DNA of 7,634 nt from DATKMP01 sp035541775 (GCA_035541775.1 DATKMP010000064.1:1-7634); one strand, 5' to 3'; shown: positions 1-5,977, counted from the first letter of the stretch. Numbers and translations are program-made. The notes: generated by a model from the sequence alone, not told the origin.

Positions 1-1
1 C

Positions 2-226
2 GATATAATCGAATTGAATAATCGAATACAAGAAAAGTCAAATAACCATGAGATTGTAACTAGTCTTTCGCGAGTAACAATAAACTATTCAAACAATCGA
101 ACTATTGAATATTCGCTCTGGCAAGACTTTCTAGATTCGCATTTTGATATTTCGGCAAATACAGAATCTATTTCACTGATCTGGGAAATGAATATGTTTC
201 CATGTTCCACAGCCACACACTGTTAA
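2..226 (+). pseudogene. 5' part of a frameshifted, AT-rich gene of unknown function (enters from left edge)
   Basis: This frame is open from the left edge (position 2) to a TAA at 224-226, so the true start lies outside the window; TTG at 14 is only an internal possibility. The readable protein is hydrophilic and contains segments such as SLWQDFLDSHFDIS and SISLIWEMNMF. The last residues before the stop (after about codon 197) look random. The neighbouring +1 frame is open from 192 and reads FHVPQPHTVKLRIGSP directly into the ORF that ends at 821. Removing one T from the TTT run at 197-199 joins the halves as WEMNMF-HVPQPH without loss. I infer that this is the 5' portion of one gene continuing to 821, broken by a one-base insertion. 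It could instead be a sequencing or assembly error, or a programmed shift. I do not recognise the family, so no function is given. Base composition is much more AT-rich than the rest of the window. Confidence 0.6.
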
Positions 227-260
227 ATTAAGAATAGGCTCACCTTTAAAGCCTACCGAA

Positions 261-821
261 ATGTTCCATGTGATGACGTCTTCGGATTATCATGAAGTCA
301 AGTCTGAAATGGCACATACTGTTTGCACAATCGATTTTGTAAATGCGGTCATATGCAACGAATTCTTTACTATAATTTCAGAATGGCATGAGGCTCTTCC
401 CAATATTCTACCAAAGAATAGATTCCTGAAATATCTAAGTGATCATCCAAGGCGGTTTTTCGAAGCCACTAAATTATGCTTTTTACTTACTGGTATTTTC
501 GTGGTACTATCAATTGTTCACCTAATTCTTCAACAACCAAACGTTCAGATGAATTCTTGTGTATTTGTTGAAAAACTATTTCAATTTGCAGCCTATTCAT
601 ATTTGGCTATATATTCGTCACTTTTAATAGGACGAATGGTTGCAAATTGGATTCAGAATAATATTTCAAGTATAGGCGAGTACCCTTTATTTTCACTTAC
701 AAAAGGTGATAAGAATAAAATTGAAGAAGTCTCAAAGAAAAATAGAACCTTGGCTCACGAAATACTTATCAAACTTTTAATTTCTCTGATTATTTTACCA
801 GTTATTAAAATTCTGTTTTAG
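261..821 (+). CDS. 3' part of the same gene: hypothetical protein with three C-terminal membrane helices
   Basis: From ATG 261 this gives 186 residues ending in TAG. No Shine-Dalgarno precedes ATG 261, and the frame is open back to a TGA at 189-191, so 261 is probably not a natural start. The sequence most likely continues the upstream frame (shift near 197-199), giving about 270 visible residues in total. Residues 1-65 are soluble and include a Trp/His-rich stretch (EWHEALPN, about 40-47). Hydrophobic helices lie at about 71-91, 101-125 and 168-186, with a charged, probably cytoplasmic segment between the last two (about 145-166, rich in Lys and Glu). The end is basic-hydrophobic (VIKILF). 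This suggests an inner-membrane protein with a soluble N-terminal region, but I recognise no named domain. AT-rich composition and codon use differ from all other genes here, which fits acquisition by transfer. It converges on the kinase operon. Confidence 0.65.
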   Translation: MFHVMTSSDYHEVKSEMAHTVCTIDFVNAVICNEFFTIISEWHEALPNILPKNRFLKYLSDHPRRFFEATKLCFLLTGIFVVLSIVHLILQQPNVQMNSCVFVEKLFQFAAYSYLAIYSSLLIGRMVANWIQNNISSIGEYPLFSLTKGDKNKIEEVSKKNRTLAHEILIKLLISLIILPVIKILF

Positions 822-918
822 TACTATCTAACCACTTTATGACGGACGGCGTCAAGAGAAAAGAGCAAGTCCTGAGGGGATAAGTTGCAAACGAAATAAA
901 AGGTTCTCCGAACCCCAC

Positions 919-950
919 TGTTCCGACTGCGTCGGAGCATCTCCTCTTTT
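919..950 (+). terminator. possible intrinsic terminator for the AT-rich gene
   Basis: Nine base pairs (919-927 with 931-939, one G-T wobble, loop TGC) have the core TCCGAC/GTCGGA. They are followed by TCTCCTCTTTT (940-950), a broken T tract. It lies about 100 bases after the + strand stop at 821. A smaller hairpin, GGTTC/GAACC, sits just before it at 902-914. The T tract is interrupted, so termination is plausible but not certain. The pair of hairpins could equally belong to a dispersed repeat. Confidence 0.35.
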
Positions 951-986
951 GTTAAGGGGGGAATAAAATCGGTAATAATTTTTAGC

Positions 987-1033
987 AGGCGACGTCCCGA
1001 TAAAAAAAATCGGGCAAGCGCGCGATGTCGCCT
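987..1033. repeat. nested inverted repeat at the end of the kinase operon
   Basis: The outer arms AGGCGACGT (987-995) and ATGTCGCCT (1025-1033) pair over 9 bases with one G-T wobble. Directly inside, CCCGAT (996-1001) pairs with ATCGGG (1009-1014) around a loop of seven A. A 10-base GC-rich bulge (1015-1024) remains on the right side only. It begins 8 bases after the kinase stop (1041, - strand), so it may end that transcript or protect its 3' end. Neither strand has a clean T tract after the outer stem, so it is not a textbook intrinsic terminator. A dispersed palindromic (REP-like) element is the main alternative. Confidence 0.5.
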
Positions 1034-1040
1034 ACAATGA

Positions 1041-2174
1041 TCAACACGGCAGTGTAAATCGAAAGGTTGTTAAGCCATGGGGAATGCTTTCCGCACTGAT
1101 AATGCCGCCATGCGATTCCACAATCATTTTACATATTGCAAGGCCCAACCCCGTGCCTTTTTCCAGCGCATAGAGTGAAGAAGATGTTTGCTTGTAACGT
1201 TCGAACAGCGTCGGCAATTCTTGCGCCGGAATGGTTGGCCCATTATTGCTGATCATAATTTCGATACCGTTGCGTTTTTCATATCCGGCAGAAAGAAACG
1301 ATGCATGCTTCACCGTCACCGTCACCAATCCTTTCGTCTGCACAAACTTCAATGCATTATGCAAAATGTTCATGATAACCTGACTCAATTTCTGACGGTC
1401 GGCATTGACCAACGGTAAATCAGCATCGACGTTCACATCCAATTGAATCTGTTTTTTCTTGAATTGATGATCCACTTGTGTCACGATGGAGGCAATAATA
1501 TCCGCAATGGAAAGCGGCTCACATTTGATTTTCATCTTTCCTGCTTCGAATTTCGAAAGATCGAGCATGTTGTTGATGATATTTAAAATATATTGCGACA
1601 ACTCGAGCGCTGTATCGACCAATTGGCCATGCACTTCTTCCAGCGGCAATCCTTGTTCAATCTGGTCTTTGATCGTCTCCAGCACGCCTTTCATGCCGCC
1701 GATCGGGCCGCGAAGATCGTGAACCAGCATCGCCGTAAAATCTGCTTTCGTGCGTTCCAATTCCGCTTCTGTTTTTTTTAAGCGGATAAGCGAACGCGTG
1801 CGAACATACAATTCATCCACATCGATGGGCTTGGTTAAATATTCTTCTGCACCGAGCGCCAGGCCTTGTTCGATGCTGGTCGGGTCTCTCCGCTGTGCCG
1901 TTAAAAAGATCACGGGAATGTTCATCGTCTTTTTCGATGACCGTAGATGCTTTAATGTTTCAAAACCATCCATGCCCGGCATTTGAATATCCAGCAAAAT
2001 TACGTCGGGCTGTTTTTCAGTCGCGACCACCAGACATTGCGGGCCGCTGGTGGCACGCAGCATGTGAACCGGCTTTCGTTTGAGTGCAAATTCTAAAAAA
2101 TCAAGATTGTCTTCGGTATCGTCCACGACGAGAATCGTCGAGTGAATATCCATTTCCTTCATAGGTTCTGTCAC
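1041..2174 (-). CDS. soluble response-regulator/histidine kinase hybrid (REC-HisKA-HATPase)
   Basis: This 377-residue cytoplasmic protein has no signal peptide or membrane helix. A receiver domain (about 12-132) shows the acidic pair D18/D19, phospho-acceptor D62 in LLDIQMPGMDG, T92 and K115 in LTKP. A short helical linker (about 132-146) leads into HisKA with H152 in the H-box (MLVHDLRGP), then HATPase_c (about 255-376) with the N-box HNALKF (N273), F-box ERY and G2 box GTGLGL (340-345). The G1 box is unusual: SNNGPTIP at 309-316, where the usual D-x-G-x-G reads N-x-G-x-T. The GTG start at 2174 is chosen because AAGGG lies 8 bases before it; that Shine-Dalgarno overlaps the TAA of the upstream kinase gene, implying translational coupling. 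It is the second gene of a two-gene operon. The likely role is to receive phosphate or a signal at D62 and tune kinase activity; its target is not in view. The H-box ends LRGP rather than the common LRTP. Confidence 0.93.
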   Translation of the reverse strand: MTEPMKEMDIHSTILVVDDTEDNLDFLEFALKRKPVHMLRATSGPQCLVVATEKQPDVILLDIQMPGMDGFETLKHLRSSKKTMNIPVIFLTAQRRDPTSIEQGLALGAEEYLTKPIDVDELYVRTRSLIRLKKTEAELERTKADFTAMLVHDLRGPIGGMKGVLETIKDQIEQGLPLEEVHGQLVDTALELSQYILNIINNMLDLSKFEAGKMKIKCEPLSIADIIASIVTQVDHQFKKKQIQLDVNVDADLPLVNADRQKLSQVIMNILHNALKFVQTKGLVTVTVKHASFLSAGYEKRNGIEIMISNNGPTIPAQELPTLFERYKQTSSSLYALEKGTGLGLAICKMIVESHGGIISAESIPHGLTTFRFTLPC

Positions 2175-2182
2175 GGTGTTTT

Positions 2183-2187
2183 CCCTT
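2183..2187 (-). promoter_or_regulatory. Shine-Dalgarno overlapping the stop codon of the upstream kinase
   Basis: On the - strand the sequence reads TAAGGG followed by AAAACACC and then GTG. The AAGGG (2187-2183) shares two bases with the TAA stop (2188-2186) of the membrane kinase. Its 8-base spacing to GTG at 2174 supports that start over the later in-frame ATG codons at 2162 and 2153, and suggests coupled translation of the two kinases. Confidence 0.6.
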
Positions 2188-5071
2188 ATCGTGTGATTGT
2201 CCGTTTAATGGTTTGAGAAATCAATTCTTTAGAAAATTTTCCTTTTTCAATAAAGTCCTGTGTATGCTTCTGCAGCAGAGCGCGCTGCGTATCCGAAACA
2301 TCGGCGCCGGAAAGAATTACGACCGGAATGCTTTGCCATCGGTCGTCGGCACGAAGATGTTCCAGCACGGCAAAGCCGTCCATCCCGGGCATTTTTAAAT
2401 CCAGAAAAATCAGCGACGGCCGTATCTCTTTAAGTGTCGTCAATGCTTCTTCGCCGTTGGTAACCGATAAGGTGCGATATCCTTCGCGTTGAAGAATTTG
2501 CCGAAGCACATCGGAAAAATCTCCGTCATCATCCACGATTAAAATCGTTTGATCTTTGGTATGACATGCATGTTCCACGACTGCCAGGATTTGCTTTGAA
2601 TCCGTCGGCTTCGTGATGACATCGAACGCGCCGAGCGACAGCGCCAGCGGTTTGTTGTCGATGATGGAATGTATGACCACCGGAATAGTGTTTGTCTTGG
2701 GATTATTTTTTAATTCGCGCAACACTTGCCAGCCGTCTTTGACCGGCATCATAATATCCAAGGTGATGACGGATGGATGCAACTGCTCTGCAAGCCGGAT
2801 ACCTTCATCGCCGGATGTCGCCGTCTGCACCGCATATCCTTCGGGAATTAAAAAGCGTTTCATTAATTCGCTTACGTCCGGTTCATCATCAATACATAAA
2901 ACTAATGTGCCGCTCGAAGGAACCGGCGTTTGCTTTGAAGGAACCGGCGTTTGCTTTGGTTGTGCCTGCGGCACGGAAGAAATAATTGCTGCTGATGGTG
3001 GAGAAGGTTTTCGTTCCAGCATTTGCGTACCGGTTTGCTCCGGCGAAAACATCGGCGGAAGAATAAGCATGAAGGTGGATCCGCTTCCGAAAATACTTTC
3101 CACGGTGAGGTCGCCGCCAAGCAGGCGGGCATAATTACGGGCAATCGCAAGCCCCAATCCTGTGCCTTTATGTTTTCTGGAATTGCTGGAATCGATCTGC
3201 TGAAATTCTTCAAACACACTTCCAAGATTTTTACTTTCGATTCCAATGCCTTCATCTCTGACGGCGATGGATACCATACCGTTGGAATTTTTCGCAACGA
3301 CCGTAATCGTTCCGTGATCGGTAAATTTCGCTGCATTGCTCAGCAGATTCAATAAAATCTGTTTTACTTTCAATATGTCTGTTTGAAGAACCGGCAACCC
3401 CTCTTCGATTTGCGTTTGTAGTTTAACGCCTTTGGTTGTTACCATCGGTTCAATGGTCCCTAAACAATTGGCAACGACACTCTCCACCGTGTCGGAATCG
3501 ACATTGATCGTCATCCGGCCGGATTCGATTTTGGAATAATCCAAAATATCGTTGATGAGTTGCAACAGGTGTTTGCCGTTCTTTAACACTTTTTCCAACG
3601 CGGTTCGTGTATCGTCGGTCAGCGGTTCGCCATGCGGTTCCAGCAGCACCGACGTAAAGCCGATAATAGAATTGAGCGGCGTTCGTAGTTCGTGCGACAT
3701 ATTGGAAAGAAAGTCGGACTTGACACGATATGCACGCTGCAGCTCGAAATTTTTCGTATTCAGTTCCTCATTCTTCGCCGCAACTTCATGCGACAGCCGT
3801 TTAGTGGATTCGAAGTTCATCGCGTTCGTCAGCGCAACGCCGATTTGCGGCACAGAATTTTTAATGATTTCCCGGCGCAATTCGTCAAATGGTTGTGTCG
3901 AGCCGAGCAGCATAACGCCGAGTAAATTTTCCTGGAACAAAATGGGCGTTGCCAGAATATATTCCGGTACCACATTGACCATTCCGGTATCGATGATGAA
4001 ATCGATCGCACGCCCGACATCGTTCACTTCTATTTCCATGCGTTTTGCAGCACACTGCCCGGGAATGCCTTCTCCCAATCGATACGATTCCGCCGCCGCC
4101 TCATTGCGCAAGGCGTACCCCGATGCCAATTGGAGAATATTTTTTTCCACATTCCAGAGATATAAGGCGCCCACCGACGCACGTGTATGCTGACAGAGCA
4201 TTTCGATACTGGAAGTTTGCACCGACGCCAACCCTTCATGTTTATTCAGGGTCGTCATCAATTCCGAATACGCATTGATGCGGCGATAATTATTTTGCAG
4301 CATCGCGGACATTTGATTAAAATCTTCGGCAAGATTGCCCAATTCATCGTGGCGGCGCAAATCGATATGCGTATATTCGCCCTTCATAATATTGTGCGTG
4401 CCTTCTTGCAACCGTGCCAGCGGTTTGGTAATAGAACGCGTTAAGAACGCACCCAGGGCAAGAGAAAAAATTGCGATTAATACATTGAGTAAGATGATAT
4501 ATAAGCGAATGCGCTTGCCGAACCCGAGTGAAATATCGATGTAGTTCGGTACGGCATTGAATTTGCGGTTGTATAAATTTTTTACCAAGAGCAAAACGTT
4601 TTCGAGATAACGCGCCGTTTGTTCGGATTGAATCAACTGTTGAACCTGATTCGAGAATAAATCGGAAGATGTCTTTTCCGATGCGATCATCATTTTTTTA
4701 TCTCCGATGTTCGCCACCCAAGCATGGAATTGAGAACGGATCTCTTTCAATGCGTCGCGGTCAAGCGAATCGGGGAACGATGGCTGGACGGCCGCAATAT
4801 CGACATCAAATTCTTTCCAGCATTCGTCATAAACATTTCTCATATCCGCCGTCGGCATCGCCATACTGGCATCGGCAGCATGGCGAATATCCGAGCACAG
4901 CACTTGTAATCGTTCTAACGTTTGCAGCGTGGTAACATTGACGGAAGCTTGTGTATAATTTTTCTCGATTTGTGATAAAACGTTCAGCGTTAAATATGTT
5001 GTGACGGTCAATATCGCCAGCAAGAAAAAAAAGTTGATCATCACTCTCCAATACAATTTAAATGAGTGCAT
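2186..5071 (-). CDS. membrane-bound hybrid sensor histidine kinase with HAMP, GAF and two receiver domains
   Basis: The protein has 961 residues from the ATG at 5071. That start is chosen because GAGGA lies 5 bases before it; an ATG at 5083 would add MRKT but has no Shine-Dalgarno. Domains in order: TM1 about 8-32; a helical periplasmic sensor about 33-186; TM2 about 190-211; HAMP about 212-264; GAF about 281-417; a coiled coil about 420-450; HisKA with H460 in NMSHELRTPL; HATPase_c with N579 in the N-box, G1 DEGIGI (606-611) and G2 GTGLGL (636-641), all intact; a Pro/Gln-rich linker about 673-721; REC1 (D728/D729, phospho-acceptor D772, S802, K821); REC2 (D847-D849, phospho-acceptor D891, S921, K943). 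Family knowledge: autophosphorylation on H460 and transfer to D772 and/or D891. The periplasmic part and GAF domain suggest two inputs, with unknown ligands. REC2 lacks the usual Pro after its Lys (EKG). It is the first gene of the operon with the soluble kinase. There is no HPt or output domain. Confidence 0.95.
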   Translation of the reverse strand: MHSFKLYWRVMINFFFLLAILTVTTYLTLNVLSQIEKNYTQASVNVTTLQTLERLQVLCSDIRHAADASMAMPTADMRNVYDECWKEFDVDIAAVQPSFPDSLDRDALKEIRSQFHAWVANIGDKKMMIASEKTSSDLFSNQVQQLIQSEQTARYLENVLLLVKNLYNRKFNAVPNYIDISLGFGKRIRLYIILLNVLIAIFSLALGAFLTRSITKPLARLQEGTHNIMKGEYTHIDLRRHDELGNLAEDFNQMSAMLQNNYRRINAYSELMTTLNKHEGLASVQTSSIEMLCQHTRASVGALYLWNVEKNILQLASGYALRNEAAAESYRLGEGIPGQCAAKRMEIEVNDVGRAIDFIIDTGMVNVVPEYILATPILFQENLLGVMLLGSTQPFDELRREIIKNSVPQIGVALTNAMNFESTKRLSHEVAAKNEELNTKNFELQRAYRVKSDFLSNMSHELRTPLNSIIGFTSVLLEPHGEPLTDDTRTALEKVLKNGKHLLQLINDILDYSKIESGRMTINVDSDTVESVVANCLGTIEPMVTTKGVKLQTQIEEGLPVLQTDILKVKQILLNLLSNAAKFTDHGTITVVAKNSNGMVSIAVRDEGIGIESKNLGSVFEEFQQIDSSNSRKHKGTGLGLAIARNYARLLGGDLTVESIFGSGSTFMLILPPMFSPEQTGTQMLERKPSPPSAAIISSVPQAQPKQTPVPSKQTPVPSSGTLVLCIDDEPDVSELMKRFLIPEGYAVQTATSGDEGIRLAEQLHPSVITLDIMMPVKDGWQVLRELKNNPKTNTIPVVIHSIIDNKPLALSLGAFDVITKPTDSKQILAVVEHACHTKDQTILIVDDDGDFSDVLRQILQREGYRTLSVTNGEEALTTLKEIRPSLIFLDLKMPGMDGFAVLEHLRADDRWQSIPVVILSGADVSDTQRALLQKHTQDFIEKGKFSKELISQTIKRTITR
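2916..2957. repeat. perfect 21-base tandem duplication inside the kinase linker
   Basis: Two identical 21-base units, 2916-2936 and 2937-2957, lie in the - strand kinase gene and stay in frame. They encode KQTPVPS twice (about residues 706-719) in the flexible Pro/Gln-rich linker between the ATPase domain and REC1. Their exact identity at the DNA level points to a recent duplication or a slippage-prone site that can change linker length in 7-residue steps without breaking the protein. Confidence 0.9.
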
Positions 5072-5074
5072 AGT

Positions 5075-5081
5075 CTTCCTC
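5075..5081 (-). promoter_or_regulatory. Shine-Dalgarno deciding the start of the membrane kinase
   Basis: On the - strand, GAGGAAG (5081-5075) is followed by ACT and then ATG at 5071, with 5 bases between GAGGA and the ATG. The alternative ATG at 5083 overlaps this motif and is preceded only by a T-rich stretch without purine-rich pairing potential. This favours the shorter protein. Confidence 0.6.
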
Positions 5082-5391
5082 ATCCATAAACGATATGTCC
5101 AGTAAACTGATCTTCATGCGTTTCCATCTCCACGTTGAGTGTGTTGTACTCTCTCGAATCACATCCGGTGTACGGTTTCACATCGGCTGTGATTTTATCT
5201 CTTTGCATCTCCTTTGCATTGTTGCGGCAATTTACTTGAAGCAACGACGAAAAGCAAGTGTTCTTCCAGAATTCTCTCGTCGCCCTCATTTTATTGATGT
5301 TTTTGACGGTACCGATTTTCCTTCCTCCTTGTACGTAAAAATTTGCATCTCAATAAACATCATAGTATCATGCAAGTAATTCAAGAATGTC

Positions 5392-5396
5392 AGGAG
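5392..5396 (+). promoter_or_regulatory. Shine-Dalgarno deciding the start of the receiver gene
   Basis: AGGAG at 5392-5396 sits 9 bases before ATG 5406. The longer frame from ATG 5343 would add 21 residues with no receiver homology and has no comparable ribosome site, so 5406 is preferred. Confidence 0.65.
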
Positions 5397-5405
5397 AGTG
5401 GAGCT

Positions 5406-5807
5406 ATGGGCGAACCCGCGCTCGAATTAAAAATATTGGTTGTCGATGATGAACCGACATACCGATTGGTTCTTGCAACAGCACTACGCAACAGCGGACA
5501 TACCGTCGAAATATGTAGCAGCGGAAGCGAGGCCGTTGCTATTTTGAAGGAAGAACATTTCGATCTCATCCTTCTCGATTACATGATGCCGGGCATCAGC
5601 GGCATTAATCTTCTGCAATGGATGTACGGAATGAGGATGAACACACCCACCATTCTCATTACCGGCCATGGCTCAGAAGAAATTGCCACCGAAGCATGGA
5701 AATGGGGCGCTATCGATTATTTTGTGAAAGGACAATCCGATGTTACGCAACTGCCGGCGTTGGTGATGCGGGTGTACCAAGAAAGAAAAAAACAAACAAC
5801 TGAGTAA
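5406..5807 (+). CDS. stand-alone CheY-like response regulator receiver protein
   Basis: This is a 133-residue single receiver domain with nothing after it but a short basic tail (QERKKQTTE). It shows beta1 ILVVDDE with D14/D15, phospho-acceptor D58 in LLDYMMPG, T86 in ITGHGS and K108 in FVKG. The residue after the Lys is Gly instead of the usual Pro, as in the second receiver of the divergent membrane kinase. The length is typical of single-domain receivers, and there is no DNA-binding, enzyme or HPt domain. ATG 5406 is preferred to 5343 because of the AGGAG 9 bases upstream. The gene diverges from the kinase operon and is followed after 33 bases by a strong terminator, so it forms its own transcript. 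By context it is probably the phosphate carrier or output partner of the neighbouring kinases; that link is inference. Confidence 0.94.
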   Translation: MGEPALELKILVVDDEPTYRLVLATALRNSGHTVEICSSGSEAVAILKEEHFDLILLDYMMPGISGINLLQWMYGMRMNTPTILITGHGSEEIATEAWKWGAIDYFVKGQSDVTQLPALVMRVYQERKKQTTE

Positions 5808-5840
5808 TATCAGTGTATGGCGGTTCTCAAATTCTTTATG

Positions 5841-5868
5841 AGGCGTTCAGAGCACGAACGCCTTTTTT
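5841..5868 (+). terminator. strong rho-independent terminator after the receiver gene
   Basis: AGGCGTTC (5841-5848) pairs perfectly with GAACGCCT (5856-5863) around a 7-base loop and runs straight into a tract of six T (5863-5868). It lies 33 bases after the receiver stop codon and before parA, so it insulates the parAB transcript from the signalling gene. Confidence 0.92.
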
Positions 5869-5899
5869 ATCATTCCGGAAAGAGAACGATTCATCGTGC

Positions 5900-5943
5900 G
5901 CCTGTTTCGCCGTATTGCTTGAACAGGCAAAAAACTGTATATT
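5900..5943 (+). promoter_or_regulatory. parA: candidate parAB promoter with an inverted repeat over the -35 region
   Basis: TTGCTT (5915-5920), a 17-base spacer and TATATT (5938-5943) make a reasonable sigma70-type promoter 35 bases before the parA start. The -35 lies inside the loop of an inverted repeat, GCCTGTT (5900-5906) with AACAGGC (5922-5928). The repeat could be an operator, but no binding protein can be assigned. The -35 matches only three of six consensus bases, and the organism may use a different consensus. Confidence 0.35.
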
Positions 5944-5977
5944 TTTTTTGAATGAACAGAGAGTGTAAATAATTTCC

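Larger units (their letters stand above)
822..1040. other. 219-base non-coding gap between convergent genes, rich in hairpins
   Basis: There is no credible ORF here. The gap separates the + strand AT-rich gene (stop 821) from the - strand kinase operon (stop 1041). It holds a short hairpin at 902-914, a stronger hairpin at 919-939 followed by a pyrimidine/T-rich run, a run of G at 955-961, and a nested inverted repeat at 987-1033. GC content rises here from the AT-rich left end to the level of the rest of the window, so it is also the composition boundary. Confidence 0.6.
5072..5405. promoter_or_regulatory. divergent control region between the kinase operon and the stand-alone receiver
   Basis: These 334 bases separate two divergently transcribed signalling genes and must hold promoters for both. 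TTTGCATCTC occurs at 5202-5211 and again at 5342-5351, with a shorter TTTGCAT at 5213-5219. TCACATC occurs at 5159-5165 and 5178-5184 (19 bases start to start); the second copy forms an inverted repeat with TGTGA at 5188-5192 (TCACA, 5-base spacer, TGTGA). A weak sigma70-like set for the + gene is TTGTAC (5329-5334), 17 bases, AATAAA (5352-5357). These are candidate operators seen by eye. No known regulator can be assigned. Short ORFs on both strands here lack good ribosome sites and are not called. Confidence 0.4.

Noticed and set aside
195..210. parS-like TGTTTCCATGTTCC
   Set aside because: It matches only the first six bases of parS and is not palindromic. It lies in the AT-rich coding region.
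902..914. T-arm-like GGTTC-GAACC suggesting a tRNA
   Set aside because: The loop is only 3 bases, and no anticodon arm, acceptor stem or CCA-compatible end can be formed around it.
2916..2957. Possible CRISPR-like repeat
   Set aside because: It has only two directly abutting units with no spacers, in frame inside a kinase gene.
2613..3134. 173-residue ORF on the + strand
   Set aside because: It is antisense to REC1 and the linker of the kinase. Its repeated segment simply mirrors the 21-base tandem repeat.
3552..4193. 213-residue ORF on the + strand
   Set aside because: It lies wholly antisense to the membrane kinase, has no domain signal and reads as low-information Ser/Arg-rich sequence, typical of a shadow of a well-conserved gene.
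5095..5379. 94-residue ORF on the + strand in the divergent region
   Set aside because: It has no ribosome site and unusual Cys/His/Ile-rich content, and it runs into the receiver gene's leader. It is better explained as non-coding control DNA.
5343..5405. Longer start for the receiver gene at ATG 5343
   Set aside because: The extra 21 residues lie outside the receiver fold, while ATG 5406 has AGGAG at the right spacing.
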